Shown: one piece after another, positions 43,758 through 53,737 of the stretch
Position numbering within the stretch: the first letter of the stretch is position 1
How the letters are laid out: every line of letters begins with the position of its first letter
Origin: Lacticaseibacillus zeae DSM 20178 = KCTC 3804
GTDB taxonomy: Bacteria > Bacillota > Bacilli > Lactobacillales > Lactobacillaceae
Length of the DNA stretch: 64,000 nt
Assembly (NCBI RefSeq): GCF_000260435.1
Contig: NZ_BACQ01000007.1
Coordinates: 1-64,000, forward strand
Direction of reading: 5' to 3'
The notes under the pieces: generated by a model
The model's database searches: none
What the model was told of the DNA's origin: nothing
What the model saw: the letters and a program-made list of their open reading frames with translations, nothing else
Program-made: the position numbers and the translations under genes

Positions 43758-45003
43758 ATTTGATCCCGCCTTATTAAAAATGGTCAGGGAAGTCGATACC
43801 CAAATCGCACCACAATTGGCTGCGATTGATGAACGAATTTTGGAGAACCAAGATAAAGTTTTAACGAGCTTTCAGAAACACCATGTTGCCGAAAGCTATT
43901 TAACCGGATCAACCGGTTATGGCCATAACGATGAGGGCCGCGATGTGCTTGAGGCCATCTATGCTGATGTTTTAGGCGGTGAAGACGCGCTCGTGCGGCC
44001 GCAATTTGTCTCCGGCACCCATGCCATCGGGGTTGCGTTGCTCGGACTTGTCCGCCCGGGGGATGAGATTTTGTACATTACGGGAAAGCCGTATGATACG
44101 TTGCAAGAGGTGTTGGGACTTGCTGGCAACGGCATTGGTAGTCCTAAAGAATATGGCATTGGCGTCGATTATGTTGATCTTTTGCCAAATGGGGCAGTCG
44201 ACAACGATGCGGTTAAGGCACGGCTGACCGCTAAAACCAAAGTGGTTGCGATTCAGCGTTCGCGCGGATATGCAACGCGCGATTCGTTTACGGTTGATCA
44301 GATTGCCGCGATGATCAATGTTGTTCGCAGCGTCCTGCCAAATGTCTGGATTTTTGTCGATAACGCTTATGGCGAATTTTCCGAAACAACCGAACCACTT
44401 GAAGTTGGCGCCGACGTCATGGCCGGATCGCTGTTTAAAAATGCTGGTGGCGGCATGGCCAAAACCGGTGGGTATATTGTCGGCAAGAAGGATTTAATTG
44501 AGCGCATCAGCTATCGCTTTACAGTGCCTGGTCTTGGTGGTGCCGAGGGGGCGACTGTCGGTGCGCTGGCTGATATGTATCAAGGTTTCTTCATTTCACC
44601 ACAAACAACCGGTAATGCGATTAAAGGCGCCATCTTTGAAGCGGCCTTATTTGCAAAGTTAGGCTTAGATGTATCACCAACCTGGGACGCGCCGCGGACA
44701 GACCTGATTCAAACGGTTAATTTCGGCAACCAAGCTGATATGGTTAAGTTTGCCAAGGCAATACAAGCCAATTCGCCCGTTGATAGCTTTGTGACCCCGA
44801 TTCCGGAGAAAATGGCTGGTTATGAAGACGAGGTCATCATGGCCGGCGGGACATTTGTGGCCGGATCAACGGTTGAATTTTCCGGGGATGGTCCGTTGCG
44901 TCCGCCATACACACTTTATTTGCAAGGTGGTTTGACTTACGCACATATCAAACTGGCAACCATGGGGGCGGCACAATCGACTTTTTTTGATCAAGCTAAG
45001 TAG
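43741..45003 (+). CDS. ynbB: Methionine gamma-lyase family protein (YnbB, 'aluminium resistance' type)
   Basis: A 420-aa PLP-dependent fold-type I enzyme. FVSGTHAIGVALLGLVRPGD, FVDNAYGEFSE and the Schiff-base Lys region GSLFKNAGGGMAKTGGY are seen. Family proteins are annotated as aluminium resistance or cystathionine beta-lyase-like, but the reaction is not settled. AAAGGAG inside miaA precedes the ATG. In Firmicutes this gene often stands beside glnRA; here a decarboxylase gene lies between them. Confidence 0.88.
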   Translation: MSWTDKFDPALLKMVREVDTQIAPQLAAIDERILENQDKVLTSFQKHHVAESYLTGSTGYGHNDEGRDVLEAIYADVLGGEDALVRPQFVSGTHAIGVALLGLVRPGDEILYITGKPYDTLQEVLGLAGNGIGSPKEYGIGVDYVDLLPNGAVDNDAVKARLTAKTKVVAIQRSRGYATRDSFTVDQIAAMINVVRSVLPNVWIFVDNAYGEFSETTEPLEVGADVMAGSLFKNAGGGMAKTGGYIVGKKDLIERISYRFTVPGLGGAEGATVGALADMYQGFFISPQTTGNAIKGAIFEAALFAKLGLDVSPTWDAPRTDLIQTVNFGNQADMVKFAKAIQANSPVDSFVTPIPEKMAGYEDEVIMAGGTFVAGSTVEFSGDGPLRPPYTLYLQGGLTYAHIKLATMGAAQSTFFDQAK

Positions 45004-45015
45004 ACAATTCGCATG

Positions 45016-45066
45016 CAAAAAAGCGTCAGCGTCACTGCAAACGGGCAGTGCACTGGCGCTTTTTTG
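45016..45066. terminator. Bidirectional terminator between ynbB and the decarboxylase gene
   Basis: AAAAAAGCGTCAG...CACTGC pairs with GCAGTG...CTGGCGCTTTTTT. It serves two convergent genes. Confidence 0.9.
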
Positions 45067-45102
45067 ATTTAGTATTGCCACTGCGGAATTTTCAAATCTA
45101 TG

Positions 45103-47193
45103 TTAATGGTCCGCCACAACCTGCACGTAAGGTTCACCGTCCGAGCCGGTCACAATGCCCTGAATCTCCGGCGTGAATCCAGGAAAACGACGGATGCCGG
45201 CAAATAACGTTTCAAAATAGTGAATGGCCACCGCACGCCAGCGTTCGCCCGGCACGACGACGAAAATGCCAGGAGGATACGGCAATGCCCCGGCAACGGC
45301 GATTCGGCCTTCCGCAGCCTGCAGTGGCACGGTGTCAAATTGTCCACGGACAAAACAGCGGTCGGCTGCTTGTGGCGTTATGGCAGTCGGTATGTTGTTC
45401 GTGTTTGTAAAAAGTAATTGTTGCTGCTGGACTAACTTAGCTTCGCGGAAAAAGTCGGACATGTTCTGGCCCAGTTCGCGTAAGGTCATATGCAGATAAG
45501 CTTCACCGGTTTCAGCCACTAATTTTGGTAATGTTTCGGTAACGGTTTTGTTGGCAAAGTAATCTTTTTCGAATTGTTGCAAAACTTGGCGAAGGTGCTG
45601 CCAGTCGGTTGTGGCAGATCCTGGCGTCACCAAAAACAGCAAGCTGTTCAAATCGGCTTTTTCCGGGACAATCCCGTGATCAAGCAAGTAGCGATCGACC
45701 AACCAGCCGCTAACGCCAAATGTCGCCGTTTCCGGTAGCAGCACCGTGACCTTGCCAGGATCAAGATAAGCTTGGTTCGGCTTTAAGTGCAGGAGCTGAT
45801 GCCACTTGGCGTTAGGCGTCATTGACCAGGCTTCCGCAGAAGTCGTTGCCTTTTCCGGGGCAATTGCGGTCAACGTCGGATTTTGATAGGCCGAAAACAG
45901 GCGAGAATCACTTAACGAGCGACGGAAAGCGAGCGCTGCCTGAAGAGCGTCTGCCCAGATTTTTTGACCGCGGCGGCCTTGATTGATCGCAGTATTAGCG
46001 ACCAACGATGCGTAAAGTGGGTAAGAATAGCTAGTGGTGACGTGTTTTAGGTACGCATGGTTGAATTGCTCATGGGTGACATAGCGCGGCTGTCCTTTGA
46101 TGTGCGCATCTTTTTTATGAATCTGAGACGCTTGGCCGAAGCCGGATTGTTGCTTGTGAACGCTTTGGGTGACGATGATGCCCGGATCATCCGGACCCAA
46201 TGGCACTTGCAAAGGATCCGTTGGTTTCATGGCCGGAATGAAGGGCTCGTATCCGCCCCAAGCGGCATCAAAGGCAATGTAGTCCGTTAGTGGGCCAAAA
46301 AGATCAAGTAACTGGCGGACATTAGGAACAATACCGTCGAAGGTTTCCAGCTCAAGAATGGCCAGTCTAAACGGATGGCGCTCTTTGGCTTTTTGCGGAT
46401 CAATGGCCGCAACCAGTTGGCGTAGCCGGTTAGCGCTGATATCAGTAAGGTCGAGTGGACCGATTAATCCGCGTTGGGTACGGAGGGTGTCAAGGTAAAC
46501 CGGGCGTGCCCCATTTTGTACCAGCGCAGCATTATAAAATGATTTGTGATTATTGCGGTCAAATAAAACCAGATCACCTGGCGTCAACAACGCACTGGCT
46601 ACAATGTTGTTGGAGCCAGTCGTGCCATTGGTGACAAAATAAGTTTCATCAGCGTGGTATAACCGCGCCGTGGCTTGTTCAGCTGCCAGCGGGCCGCCGC
46701 CATGTGTCAACATGTCTCCCAGTGAAGTGACCACATCGCTGGTATCGCTGGCAAAAAAAGTGTCCCCATAAGCTTGATAAAGTAGATAACCGGCGGGGGC
46801 CAACCTATCATACTGGCCGCTGTGGTGACCGGGAGTGGCAAAACTTGTCGGGTTTGCCTGTGCAAAATTCAGTAGATCATTTAGAAAGGCGGGAATCATG
46901 GTCTTTTCGTAATGTGTCGCTGCCGCGGTGATTTGAGTGAGCAAATTAGCATCAAGTCGCGGTGCTTCAGTCACGTCCAGCTGGCCGGTTGAATCATTTT
47001 GGGGGTGGCCAATGACAAAGACCGGCAAAGGCAGTTCACTGGCAACAAGTTGGCCAAAGACATTTTGATCGGCCGCATGCACCACCACTGCATTGAACGC
47101 TGCCAAAGGGTAATCATTAAACGGCAGCCAATCGGTAGGTAAGTTGACAGATTTCATGGTCGGGGTGTACCCAACGTGTAAATGTAAGGTCAT
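45103..47193 (-). CDS. Orn/Lys/Arg decarboxylase (probable ornithine decarboxylase)
   Basis: A 696-aa PLP-dependent group III decarboxylase. An N-terminal wing domain (1-105) is followed by the PLP core: FATPGHHSGQ, FVTNGTTGSNN, AFDAAWGG and the PLP-lysine in SVHKQQSGFGQ. The C-terminal domain contains PYPPGIFVVVPGE. Activity would consume a proton and yield putrescine or a related amine, supporting acid tolerance. No amino acid/polyamine antiporter gene is adjacent. ATG after GAAAGGACG. Substrate choice (ornithine versus lysine or arginine) is inference. Confidence 0.88.
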   Translation of the reverse strand: MTLHLHVGYTPTMKSVNLPTDWLPFNDYPLAAFNAVVVHAADQNVFGQLVASELPLPVFVIGHPQNDSTGQLDVTEAPRLDANLLTQITAAATHYEKTMIPAFLNDLLNFAQANPTSFATPGHHSGQYDRLAPAGYLLYQAYGDTFFASDTSDVVTSLGDMLTHGGGPLAAEQATARLYHADETYFVTNGTTGSNNIVASALLTPGDLVLFDRNNHKSFYNAALVQNGARPVYLDTLRTQRGLIGPLDLTDISANRLRQLVAAIDPQKAKERHPFRLAILELETFDGIVPNVRQLLDLFGPLTDYIAFDAAWGGYEPFIPAMKPTDPLQVPLGPDDPGIIVTQSVHKQQSGFGQASQIHKKDAHIKGQPRYVTHEQFNHAYLKHVTTSYSYPLYASLVANTAINQGRRGQKIWADALQAALAFRRSLSDSRLFSAYQNPTLTAIAPEKATTSAEAWSMTPNAKWHQLLHLKPNQAYLDPGKVTVLLPETATFGVSGWLVDRYLLDHGIVPEKADLNSLLFLVTPGSATTDWQHLRQVLQQFEKDYFANKTVTETLPKLVAETGEAYLHMTLRELGQNMSDFFREAKLVQQQQLLFTNTNNIPTAITPQAADRCFVRGQFDTVPLQAAEGRIAVAGALPYPPGIFVVVPGERWRAVAIHYFETLFAGIRRFPGFTPEIQGIVTGSDGEPYVQVVADH

Positions 47194-47418
47194 GACGACA
47201 ACGTCCTTTCAGAAACCTAGTTACTGTTATCATACGTTTCATAGTTGAAAATACCTAGAAAGAATTTGGCGCGGTAAGATTTCGGATTGCTTGGATAATA
47301 CTGACAAGCGTGGCAAGTTGACTTAGTAGAAAGCGCTTCTTTTTGAATAATTGGCTCAACATATTGGTCTATAACAAGTTGACCGTAAAAATAAAATTTT
47401 TTCATTTTTTACGTTAAA

Positions 47419-47469
47419 TGTCAGAAAAGCTTACATGTTGCGTTGACACCGTTTATCTGGTTTGATAAG
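47419..47469 (+). promoter_or_regulatory. GlnR operator and promoter of glnRA
   Basis: TGTCAGAAAAGCTTACA (47419-47435) fits the GlnR/TnrA consensus TGTNA-N7-TNACA. It is followed by TTGACA (47443-47448) and a poor -10 near TGATAAG (about 47463-47469). GlnR bound here would repress glnRA when glutamine is plentiful. The 300-base gap upstream holds no supported gene. Confidence 0.8.
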
Positions 47470-47496
47470 CTGACATCGTTGTAAAGGAGGATGCCT

Positions 47497-47859
47497 ATGG
47501 CTGAGATCGCTGATCTGAGAACGCGATCGGTTTTGCCGATTGGTACAGTTATGTTGTTAACAGACTTGACTGCTCGCCAGATTCGTTACTATGAAGCCCA
47601 GGGATTGGTCAAGCCAGAGCGCAATGCCGGCAATCACCGAACTTATTCGCTTAATGACGTTGATGAACTGCTGGAAATCCGCAGTCAGATGGCAGATGGT
47701 TTTACGCTGGCTGATGTCAAGCGGTTGAAGCATCCACGTCATCGCGAGGATAGCGATGCCGAAGTTCGCAAAGTGTTGCGCGACGAACTGTTGAATCAGA
47801 GTCGACTCAATCAAAGCCCGGATCCGGGTCCCACCATCGGCTTCCGACAATCACACTAA
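47497..47859 (+). CDS. glnR: MerR family glutamine synthetase repressor GlnR
   Basis: A 120-aa regulator of nitrogen metabolism. The MerR winged helix is LTDLTARQIRYYEAQGLVKPERNAGNHR in segments (about residues 20-48), followed by a short dimer helix and a flexible C-terminal tail that senses feedback-inhibited glutamine synthetase. ATG 47497 sits at better spacing from AAAGGAGG than ATG 47491. A GlnR-type operator lies 60 bases upstream; glnA follows 18 bases downstream. Confidence 0.95.
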   Translation: MAEIADLRTRSVLPIGTVMLLTDLTARQIRYYEAQGLVKPERNAGNHRTYSLNDVDELLEIRSQMADGFTLADVKRLKHPRHREDSDAEVRKVLRDELLNQSRLNQSPDPGPTIGFRQSH

Positions 47860-47877
47860 AGATAGGAGTTCACGTAT

Positions 47878-49218
47878 ATGGCAAGAAAAGCAATTACCGC
47901 TGATGAGATTCGCCAGACAGTTAAGGATGAGAACGTCTTATTCTTGCGCCTGATGTTTACCGACATTAACGGGATCATTAAGAACGTCGAGGTGCCGATT
48001 TCCCAGTTGGAAAAGGTGCTGAATAATAAGATTACCTTCGATGGTTCGTCGATTGACGGTTTTGTTCGAATCGAAGAAAGCGATATGCTGCTCTATCCGG
48101 ATCTTAACACTTGGCTATTGTTCCCGTGGGAGAATGATCACGGTAAGATTGCCCGGCTGATCTGCTCGGTTCATCGTCCAGACGGCACACCTTTTGGCGG
48201 CGATCCGCGTAACAATCTGATCCGTGTCGTGAATGAAATGAAAGAAGCCGGCTTCACAGCTTTCAATATCGGCCCTGAACCGGAATTCTTCTTGTTTAAA
48301 CTGGACGAAAATGGCAATCCGACAACGAAGCTGAATGATCATGGTTCTTACTTCGATTTTGCACCGCTTGATATGGGCGAAAATTGCCGGCGTGATATTG
48401 TCCTTGAGTTGGAAAAGATGGGCTTTGAAGTCGAAGCTTCCCACCATGAAGTGGCACCGGGCCAGCACGAAATTGACTTCAAATATGCCGATGCACTTGA
48501 TGCTGCCGATAACATTCAAACCTTTAAACTTGTGGTCAAAACCATTGCCCGCAAACACGGCCTGTATGCGACCTTTATGCCAAAACCACTTCACGGCATC
48601 AACGGTAGCGGCATGCACATCAACATGAGCCTTTTCCACGACAAAGGCAATGCCTTCTATGATCCAAATACCGACGATCAGTTGAGTGAAACGGCGATGC
48701 ATTTCCTTGCCGGGGTTTTGCGCCATGCTTATGCGCTGACCGCGGTTAACAACCCAACCGTCAACTCCTACAAACGACTGGTGCCAGGATTTGAAGCCCC
48801 GGTTTATGTGGCTTGGTCCGGCAAAAACCGCTCACCACTGATTCGGGTACCGCAGTCACGGGGATTATCAACCCGCTTGGAGTTACGCTCGGTTGATCCG
48901 ACTGCCAATCCTTACTTAGCCATTGCCGCAATCCTTCAGGCCGGCCTTGATGGCGTCAAGAACCAGTTGAAGCCGGAAGAAGCGGTAGATCGTAACATTT
49001 ATCGGATGCAAGACGACGAACGCAAAGCAAATCATATTCAAGACCTCCCATCAACCTTGCACAATGCGTTGAAGGCATTGGCGGCTGATGACGTGGTCAA
49101 GGCTGCCCTGGGTGAACATTTGTATCAAAGCTTTATGGATTCGAAGAACCTCGAATGGTCCGCATACCGCCAGCAGGTTTCCGAATGGGAACGGCAACAA
49201 TACCTGGAATTGTATTAA
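47878..49218 (+). CDS. glnA: Glutamine synthetase type I
   Basis: Makes glutamine from glutamate, ammonia and ATP. 446 aa, the short GSI-alpha type of Firmicutes without the adenylylation site. The beta-grasp domain ([11 protein letters not shown]) precedes catalytic motifs GPEPEFFLF, the ATP region [41 protein letters not shown] and [12 protein letters not shown]. Second gene of the GlnR-controlled glnRA operon. Confidence 0.97.
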   Translation: MARKAITADEIRQTVKDENVLFLRLMFTDINGIIKNVEVPISQLEKVLNNKITFDGSSIDGFVRIEESDMLLYPDLNTWLLFPWENDHGKIARLICSVHRPDGTPFGGDPRNNLIRVVNEMKEAGFTAFNIGPEPEFFLFKLDENGNPTTKLNDHGSYFDFAPLDMGENCRRDIVLELEKMGFEVEASHHEVAPGQHEIDFKYADALDAADNIQTFKLVVKTIARKHGLYATFMPKPLHGINGSGMHINMSLFHDKGNAFYDPNTDDQLSETAMHFLAGVLRHAYALTAVNNPTVNSYKRLVPGFEAPVYVAWSGKNRSPLIRVPQSRGLSTRLELRSVDPTANPYLAIAAILQAGLDGVKNQLKPEEAVDRNIYRMQDDERKANHIQDLPSTLHNALKALAADDVVKAALGEHLYQSFMDSKNLEWSAYRQQVSEWERQQYLELY

Positions 49219-49292
49219 TTCCAGCCACCCAAAAGCTGTTGTTAACCTTTTCCTTGACTAACTGGTAAAAACAGTCAAGCATTCAGTAATTT

Positions 49293-49330
49293 AAAAAGAC
49301 TTCAGGCGTGATGGCGTCTGAAGTCTTTTT
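49293..49330. terminator. Terminator of glnRA
   Basis: AAAAAGACTTCAGGCG pairs with GCGTCTGAAGTCTTTTT around TGATG. A perfect-looking stem with T-run. Confidence 0.9.
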
Positions 49331-49391
49331 GCGTTAACGGTGCTTACGAAAAACTCACCGCCATCGTAGGTGCGTTTATGCGGGTTAATAG

Positions 49392-49420
49392 TTGAAAACG
49401 CTAAATGAGATGGCTACACT
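49392..49420 (+). promoter_or_regulatory. Sigma-A-type promoter of pepX
   Basis: TTGAAA (49392-49397) and TACACT (49415-49420) are spaced by 17 bases, 40 bases upstream of the pepX ATG. Confidence 0.7.
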
Positions 49421-49459
49421 GAATTTATCACATTTCTCTCATAAAGGACGGCACTGCTC

Positions 49460-51853
49460 ATGAAATTAAACCAATTCGCTCGATTAACCCCTGAATTTAG
49501 CCAACAATTAACGGAACTTGCTCGCATCGGCTTGCCGGCAGATCCTAAAGGTGACTTTGCAGATACGGCTGCGGCCATGTACGCGGCCTTTTTCCCAGAG
49601 GCATATCAGCTCGCTGCAAAACAAGATAAATTTGCTCAGATTGCAGTTAATTCGCGACAGAATCTGGCTGAATGGTTGGCATCGGGGCCCACGCAGATGA
49701 CCCGGCGCGACTTTTATAATGTAGCTTTGCAACTGCTGGGGTTCGAAGCCTTTACCGACTTTGACCTGAGTGATCCGTTGGCTTTTATGGCGGCTACAGA
49801 GCTGCCAAGTGTTGATCACGATCTGCTTGATACTAGGGATCTGCTTAAGGCTAGCTATTTATTGCTGACGACGCGAACCAAACATTTAGTCAACTTTCTC
49901 GATGATTTAGCCAATCGTGGCTTTTTCAAGGATTTTCAGTCGTCGTCAACCCAACCGAAACCTTTATTGTTTAATGGTAAAGTGCAACAGGTTTTCGATG
50001 CCCGCCAAACCATTCGCGAGGTAGTATGGATCGAGTCTGATGTCGATTCGGACCACGATGGGCAGCGCGATCTTTTAGAAGCAACCATTTATCGACCGAA
50101 AGCCACCGAGCAAGGATTGAAGGTTCCGGTTCTATTTACCGCCAATCCTTATTTTCATGGGACCAATGATGTGACGGCTGCGACGCATGTTCCGGAAACG
50201 GTTTTGGCAGTCAAGTCACATGGGGCCTCGAAGGCGGAAGTAACGACTACACCGATTCAAACCGAAGACTTACCGAAACGGGTCGTTACTGGTGAGGCGA
50301 CAGAAGCAGAGGCCTATGCCGAAGAAAATAGTATGTATGCGTTCAATGATTATTTTCTTGCGCGCGGGTTTGCTGTGGTTTACTCAGCAGGGGTCGGAAC
50401 GCGGTATTCAGACGGCTTTCGGACCATTGGCGGGCCGGAAGAGACTGCTGGCGCGGTGGCGGTCGTCGAATGGCTGACCGGTAAGCGCCGGGCGTTCACG
50501 AACCGTACTGCTGGCGTTGCCATTAAGGCTTGGTGGTCAACCGGCAAAGTTGCGATGACCGGTAAGTCCTACTTAGCTACGTTAGCCATTGCTGCGGCGA
50601 CGACCGGCGTTGAGGGGTTGAAAACCATCATTGCCGATGCCGGCATTTCTAGCTGGTATGATTATTACCGCGAAAATGGTTTGGTCGTGGCGCCCGGCGG
50701 CTTTCAAGGTGAAGACGCTGATGTTTTGGCAGTTGATACGTTTTCCCGGCAGAAATCCAGCGGCGATATGATTCGCATCAAGTCAGCTTGGGAGCGGCAT
50801 CTTGCTGCGATTACCCGTGATCAGGATCGGACGACGGGTGCCTATACTGCGTGGTGGGATGCGCGTAATTACCGCAAAAATGTTGCCAACGTCAAAGCCG
50901 ACGTGGTGTTGATTCACGGGCTCAATGACTGGAATGTGAAACCTAAAAACGCGATTCGCTTCTGGCAGGCAATCTCAGATTTGCCGATTCAAAAGAAACT
51001 GATTTTACATCAAGGACAACATGTTTATGTTCACAATGTTCGCTCGTTGGACTTTTTGGACATGATGAACTTGTGGTTGACACATGAGCTGTTAGGGGTA
51101 GCCAATGATGTTGCAGATGTTTTGCCGAATGTTATTGTGCAAGATAACGTGACTCCGCAGACCTGGTCAGCCTATACCGATTTTGCTAATCCGGAAGCGG
51201 AACATGTGACAACTGAGGTCAACCTGAAGAATGACTTTGAAGCAGCTACCGATCAGTTTACCGATCATGCCACGGCAACGTTTGCGGCGCAACATGACAC
51301 CAGCGCCAGTTTCGAAAAGGCCATCATTACCCCTAATAGTGCTTACGCTAACAGCCGGTTGTGGTTGACCCAGCCAGTGCTTGAGCGTGATCAAATCCTG
51401 GAAGGCATTCCACATCTTGAGCTGACGTTGGCAGTTGATGCACCGACCGGCATTCTTAGTGTTCGGCTCGTGGATCTCGGCGAGGCCAAGCGTTTTGGCG
51501 AAACCGCAGCCACTGTTGCGGCCAATGATTTACAGTTAGGCTTTGATTTTAAAACAACCGATATTGTCGAATTCAAGCCGGCCGCTAAGCCAACCCCAAG
51601 TAAACTGATAACGTTAGGTCATATTAATTTACAAAATCCTAAAAACGCCTACGAAGTGCAGCAAATCACACCGGGCCAGTTTTTTCACGTGAGTCTGGAT
51701 CTGCAACCGACGCACTATCACTTACCGACCGGCCGGCAGCTTGCCTTGATCATCCATGGTGCCGATATGGCGCAAACGATCCGACCGACAAAAACCACGC
51801 ATTATCACGTCGATTTGGCGAAGAGCACCTTAACATTGCCATTTCGACTTTAA
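49460..51853 (+). CDS. pepX: Xaa-Pro dipeptidyl-peptidase
   Basis: Intracellular S15-family peptidase that removes X-Pro dipeptides, important for use of proline-rich casein peptides. 797 aa. The N-terminal lactobacillar domain (1-150) precedes the alpha/beta hydrolase core with catalytic S370 in GKSYLA, Asp in HGLNDWNV and His in HQGQHVY, and a C-terminal jelly-roll domain. No signal peptide. Monocistronic with its own promoter. Confidence 0.96.
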   Translation: MKLNQFARLTPEFSQQLTELARIGLPADPKGDFADTAAAMYAAFFPEAYQLAAKQDKFAQIAVNSRQNLAEWLASGPTQMTRRDFYNVALQLLGFEAFTDFDLSDPLAFMAATELPSVDHDLLDTRDLLKASYLLLTTRTKHLVNFLDDLANRGFFKDFQSSSTQPKPLLFNGKVQQVFDARQTIREVVWIESDVDSDHDGQRDLLEATIYRPKATEQGLKVPVLFTANPYFHGTNDVTAATHVPETVLAVKSHGASKAEVTTTPIQTEDLPKRVVTGEATEAEAYAEENSMYAFNDYFLARGFAVVYSAGVGTRYSDGFRTIGGPEETAGAVAVVEWLTGKRRAFTNRTAGVAIKAWWSTGKVAMTGKSYLATLAIAAATTGVEGLKTIIADAGISSWYDYYRENGLVVAPGGFQGEDADVLAVDTFSRQKSSGDMIRIKSAWERHLAAITRDQDRTTGAYTAWWDARNYRKNVANVKADVVLIHGLNDWNVKPKNAIRFWQAISDLPIQKKLILHQGQHVYVHNVRSLDFLDMMNLWLTHELLGVANDVADVLPNVIVQDNVTPQTWSAYTDFANPEAEHVTTEVNLKNDFEAATDQFTDHATATFAAQHDTSASFEKAIITPNSAYANSRLWLTQPVLERDQILEGIPHLELTLAVDAPTGILSVRLVDLGEAKRFGETAATVAANDLQLGFDFKTTDIVEFKPAAKPTPSKLITLGHINLQNPKNAYEVQQITPGQFFHVSLDLQPTHYHLPTGRQLALIIHGADMAQTIRPTKTTHYHVDLAKSTLTLPFRL

Positions 51854-51923
51854 AAATAGCATCCACGGTTGAGGACAACATCGTCATAAGTTTGCGCCGT
51901 TGCGGGAAAAGGACGTGAAGTGG

Positions 51924-53585
51924 ATGGATCATCAGGAACGCCAGATCAATATACGTTGGGTTATTCGACAGTTGCCGTTAACTTTGGTGATCGTGCTATT
52001 GTTACTGAGCCTGACAAGCACCTTAGAGCCGATTTTAAATGGGGTGGTTTTCGGTCAGCTAGTCAATATTGACTTCAGCAATCTTGCCGCTGTGGTGCGT
52101 TTTGTGTCGTTAGCTGCAGTTGCCTACCTCGTCACCTACACATCACTCTATCTGTTTTTGCGCGCCCAACAACGCGCTGTTCGGGTGTTGAATCAGGCAC
52201 TTAAATCAGTGTATTTCACCGCCTCAGTCGCGCACGCAGGAACTAACGCCACGGAGGTTTCTGACACGATCAATGACGTGACCGGCGTGGCGAAACAAAT
52301 TGAACAGGCCTATTTTGTCGAGCTTATCGGTATGTTGCAACAAGTGATTGGCTTGATTATTTCAGTGATTTTTATCCTAAAAACCAATGTCGTGTTAAGT
52401 TTGGTCTACGTGTTATTTTCTGCACTGTCGTTGCTTCCGAGTCACTTTGGTAGAAAAATCCTGGCCAAAAAGTCGGACGTTTGGGCTAATACCAATGCCA
52501 GTTTGGTTTTGAGTATGAAAGATATTTTTCAAGGCCGAATGGAAATTTTTAACTTTAAAGCCTGGCCGGTCTTTTTCACCCGATTTAAGCAGCACCTGAG
52601 CCAAGAAGAACGCGACTATGAGCGAATGAATAACTTCCAATATTTATTCCAATATGTGTCTTGGCTATTTGCCATTGCGGCGTTTTTGCTGCCACTTTTT
52701 ATCGGCCTCCTCTTGATGGCCAAAGGATTGTTTGGTGTGACGACCAGCGTCATTTTGACACTGACAATGACGGCAGATTCTGTTGTCGGCGGCGCTCGCA
52801 GTTTGAGCAAATCGCAAAGTCAAATTGTTAGCACAAGTCAGCTGCGCGTGCTGCCTGTGGCTGGTCAATTTGAACTACCTAAGGTTGATGATAGCGAGTC
52901 AAAGCCGGAAGCGTTAAAAGGGGAGCTTGACATCAGCGATCTAACCGTTGTGCGCGATCAGCATTTAATTTTGAGTGACGTCAATATCCGCCTTAAACCG
53001 GGTAGCAAAGTCATTGTGACCGGTCTTTCTGGAATAGGTAAAACAACCCTTCTAAAAGCCATCACCGGTCAAGTGGCATCTCAGGGTGCGATTCGTTTTG
53101 CCGGTCAGCCGCTGCATGCTGGTGATTTTGTTTTGGTGTCGCAAAATGTCTGGTTGTTTAATGGTACATTGCGGGATAATATCACGTTATATCAGGCCTA
53201 CGATGATGTCGCGGTTTTGGCGGTTTTGCGTCTGGTAGGGCTTGATCAGGAATTAGGGGAGCATGTGCTTGATTTCAAAATTGTTGATAACGGCAGTAAC
53301 TTATCAGGTGGACAAGCGCAGCGCATTGCGATTGCGCGTGGATTGTTGCGCAAGAGTCCTATCTTTTTGCTTGATGAGATTTCTTCAAGCCTTGATCAGG
53401 TCAATGCTGATAAAATTCATCGCATCATCTACACGTTACCCGCAACGGTCATTGAAGTCGCGCATCATTATAAGGAAGCCTTGGCGCAAGCATATGGCGT
53501 AAAGATTTACGAAATGGTTGATCACCGGTTGCAATTAAAAAATGAGGCCTCCAGGGAAGTTGCTACTGGCACAGAAGCTATTTAA
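51924..53585 (+). CDS. ABC transporter, fused permease and ATP-binding protein
   Basis: A 553-aa half-transporter of the exporter type. The N-terminal membrane domain has six segments (first at about 15-40, last near 270-290). The ATPase domain has Walker A GLSGIGKTTL, Q-loop VSQNVWLF, signature LSGGQAQRIAIARGLL, Walker B IFLLDEISSSLD and the H-loop region EVAHHY. The Walker A has Ile before the GK where Ser/Cys is usual; still functional-looking. The substrate is unknown; no partner half-transporter is adjacent. GTG 51915 is an alternative start. Confidence 0.9.
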   Translation: MDHQERQINIRWVIRQLPLTLVIVLLLLSLTSTLEPILNGVVFGQLVNIDFSNLAAVVRFVSLAAVAYLVTYTSLYLFLRAQQRAVRVLNQALKSVYFTASVAHAGTNATEVSDTINDVTGVAKQIEQAYFVELIGMLQQVIGLIISVIFILKTNVVLSLVYVLFSALSLLPSHFGRKILAKKSDVWANTNASLVLSMKDIFQGRMEIFNFKAWPVFFTRFKQHLSQEERDYERMNNFQYLFQYVSWLFAIAAFLLPLFIGLLLMAKGLFGVTTSVILTLTMTADSVVGGARSLSKSQSQIVSTSQLRVLPVAGQFELPKVDDSESKPEALKGELDISDLTVVRDQHLILSDVNIRLKPGSKVIVTGLSGIGKTTLLKAITGQVASQGAIRFAGQPLHAGDFVLVSQNVWLFNGTLRDNITLYQAYDDVAVLAVLRLVGLDQELGEHVLDFKIVDNGSNLSGGQAQRIAIARGLLRKSPIFLLDEISSSLDQVNADKIHRIIYTLPATVIEVAHHYKEALAQAYGVKIYEMVDHRLQLKNEASREVATGTEAI

Positions 53586-53614
53586 GGACAGGATTTAGGT
53601 AAACTTGGTAACAC

Positions 53615-53640
53615 AAAAAGCCCGAAACATCGGGCTTTTT
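53615..53640. terminator. Terminator between the ABC transporter and tRNA-Arg genes
   Basis: AAAAAGCCCGAAACATCGGGCTTTTT in two arms (AAAAAGCCCGA / TCGGGCTTTTT). It can serve both the transporter and the tRNA, which converge here. Confidence 0.9.
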
Positions 53641-53663
53641 GAGGACAAAATGTTTGCTTTAAG

Positions 53664-53737
53664 TGTACCAGCCGGGATTTGAACCCGGGACAAACGGTTT
53701 AGAAGACCGTTGCTCTATCCAGCTGAGCTACTGGTAC
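53664..53737 (-). tRNA. tRNA-Arg (anticodon UCU)
   Basis: Read on the minus strand: acceptor GTACCAG/CTGGTAC, D-arm AGCTCAGCTGGATAGAGC, anticodon arm ACGGT-CTTCTAA-ACCGT giving anticodon TCT, T-arm CCGGGTTCAAATCCCGG and discriminator A. CCA is not encoded. It decodes AGA/AGG. Confidence 0.97.

Noticed and set aside
47326-47339. Possible catabolite-responsive element (AGAAAGCGCTTCTT)
   Set aside because: The core resembles a cre site, but the outer bases do not fit well and it is far from either start codon; support is too weak.
47217-47405. Minus-strand frame of 62 codons between the decarboxylase and glnR
   Set aside because: No convincing ribosome binding site or family; it overlaps the promoter region of neighbouring genes.
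51924-53585. Bacteriocin export or resistance cassette around the ABC transporter
   Set aside because: No precursor peptide, peptidase domain, immunity protein or second transporter subunit is present nearby.
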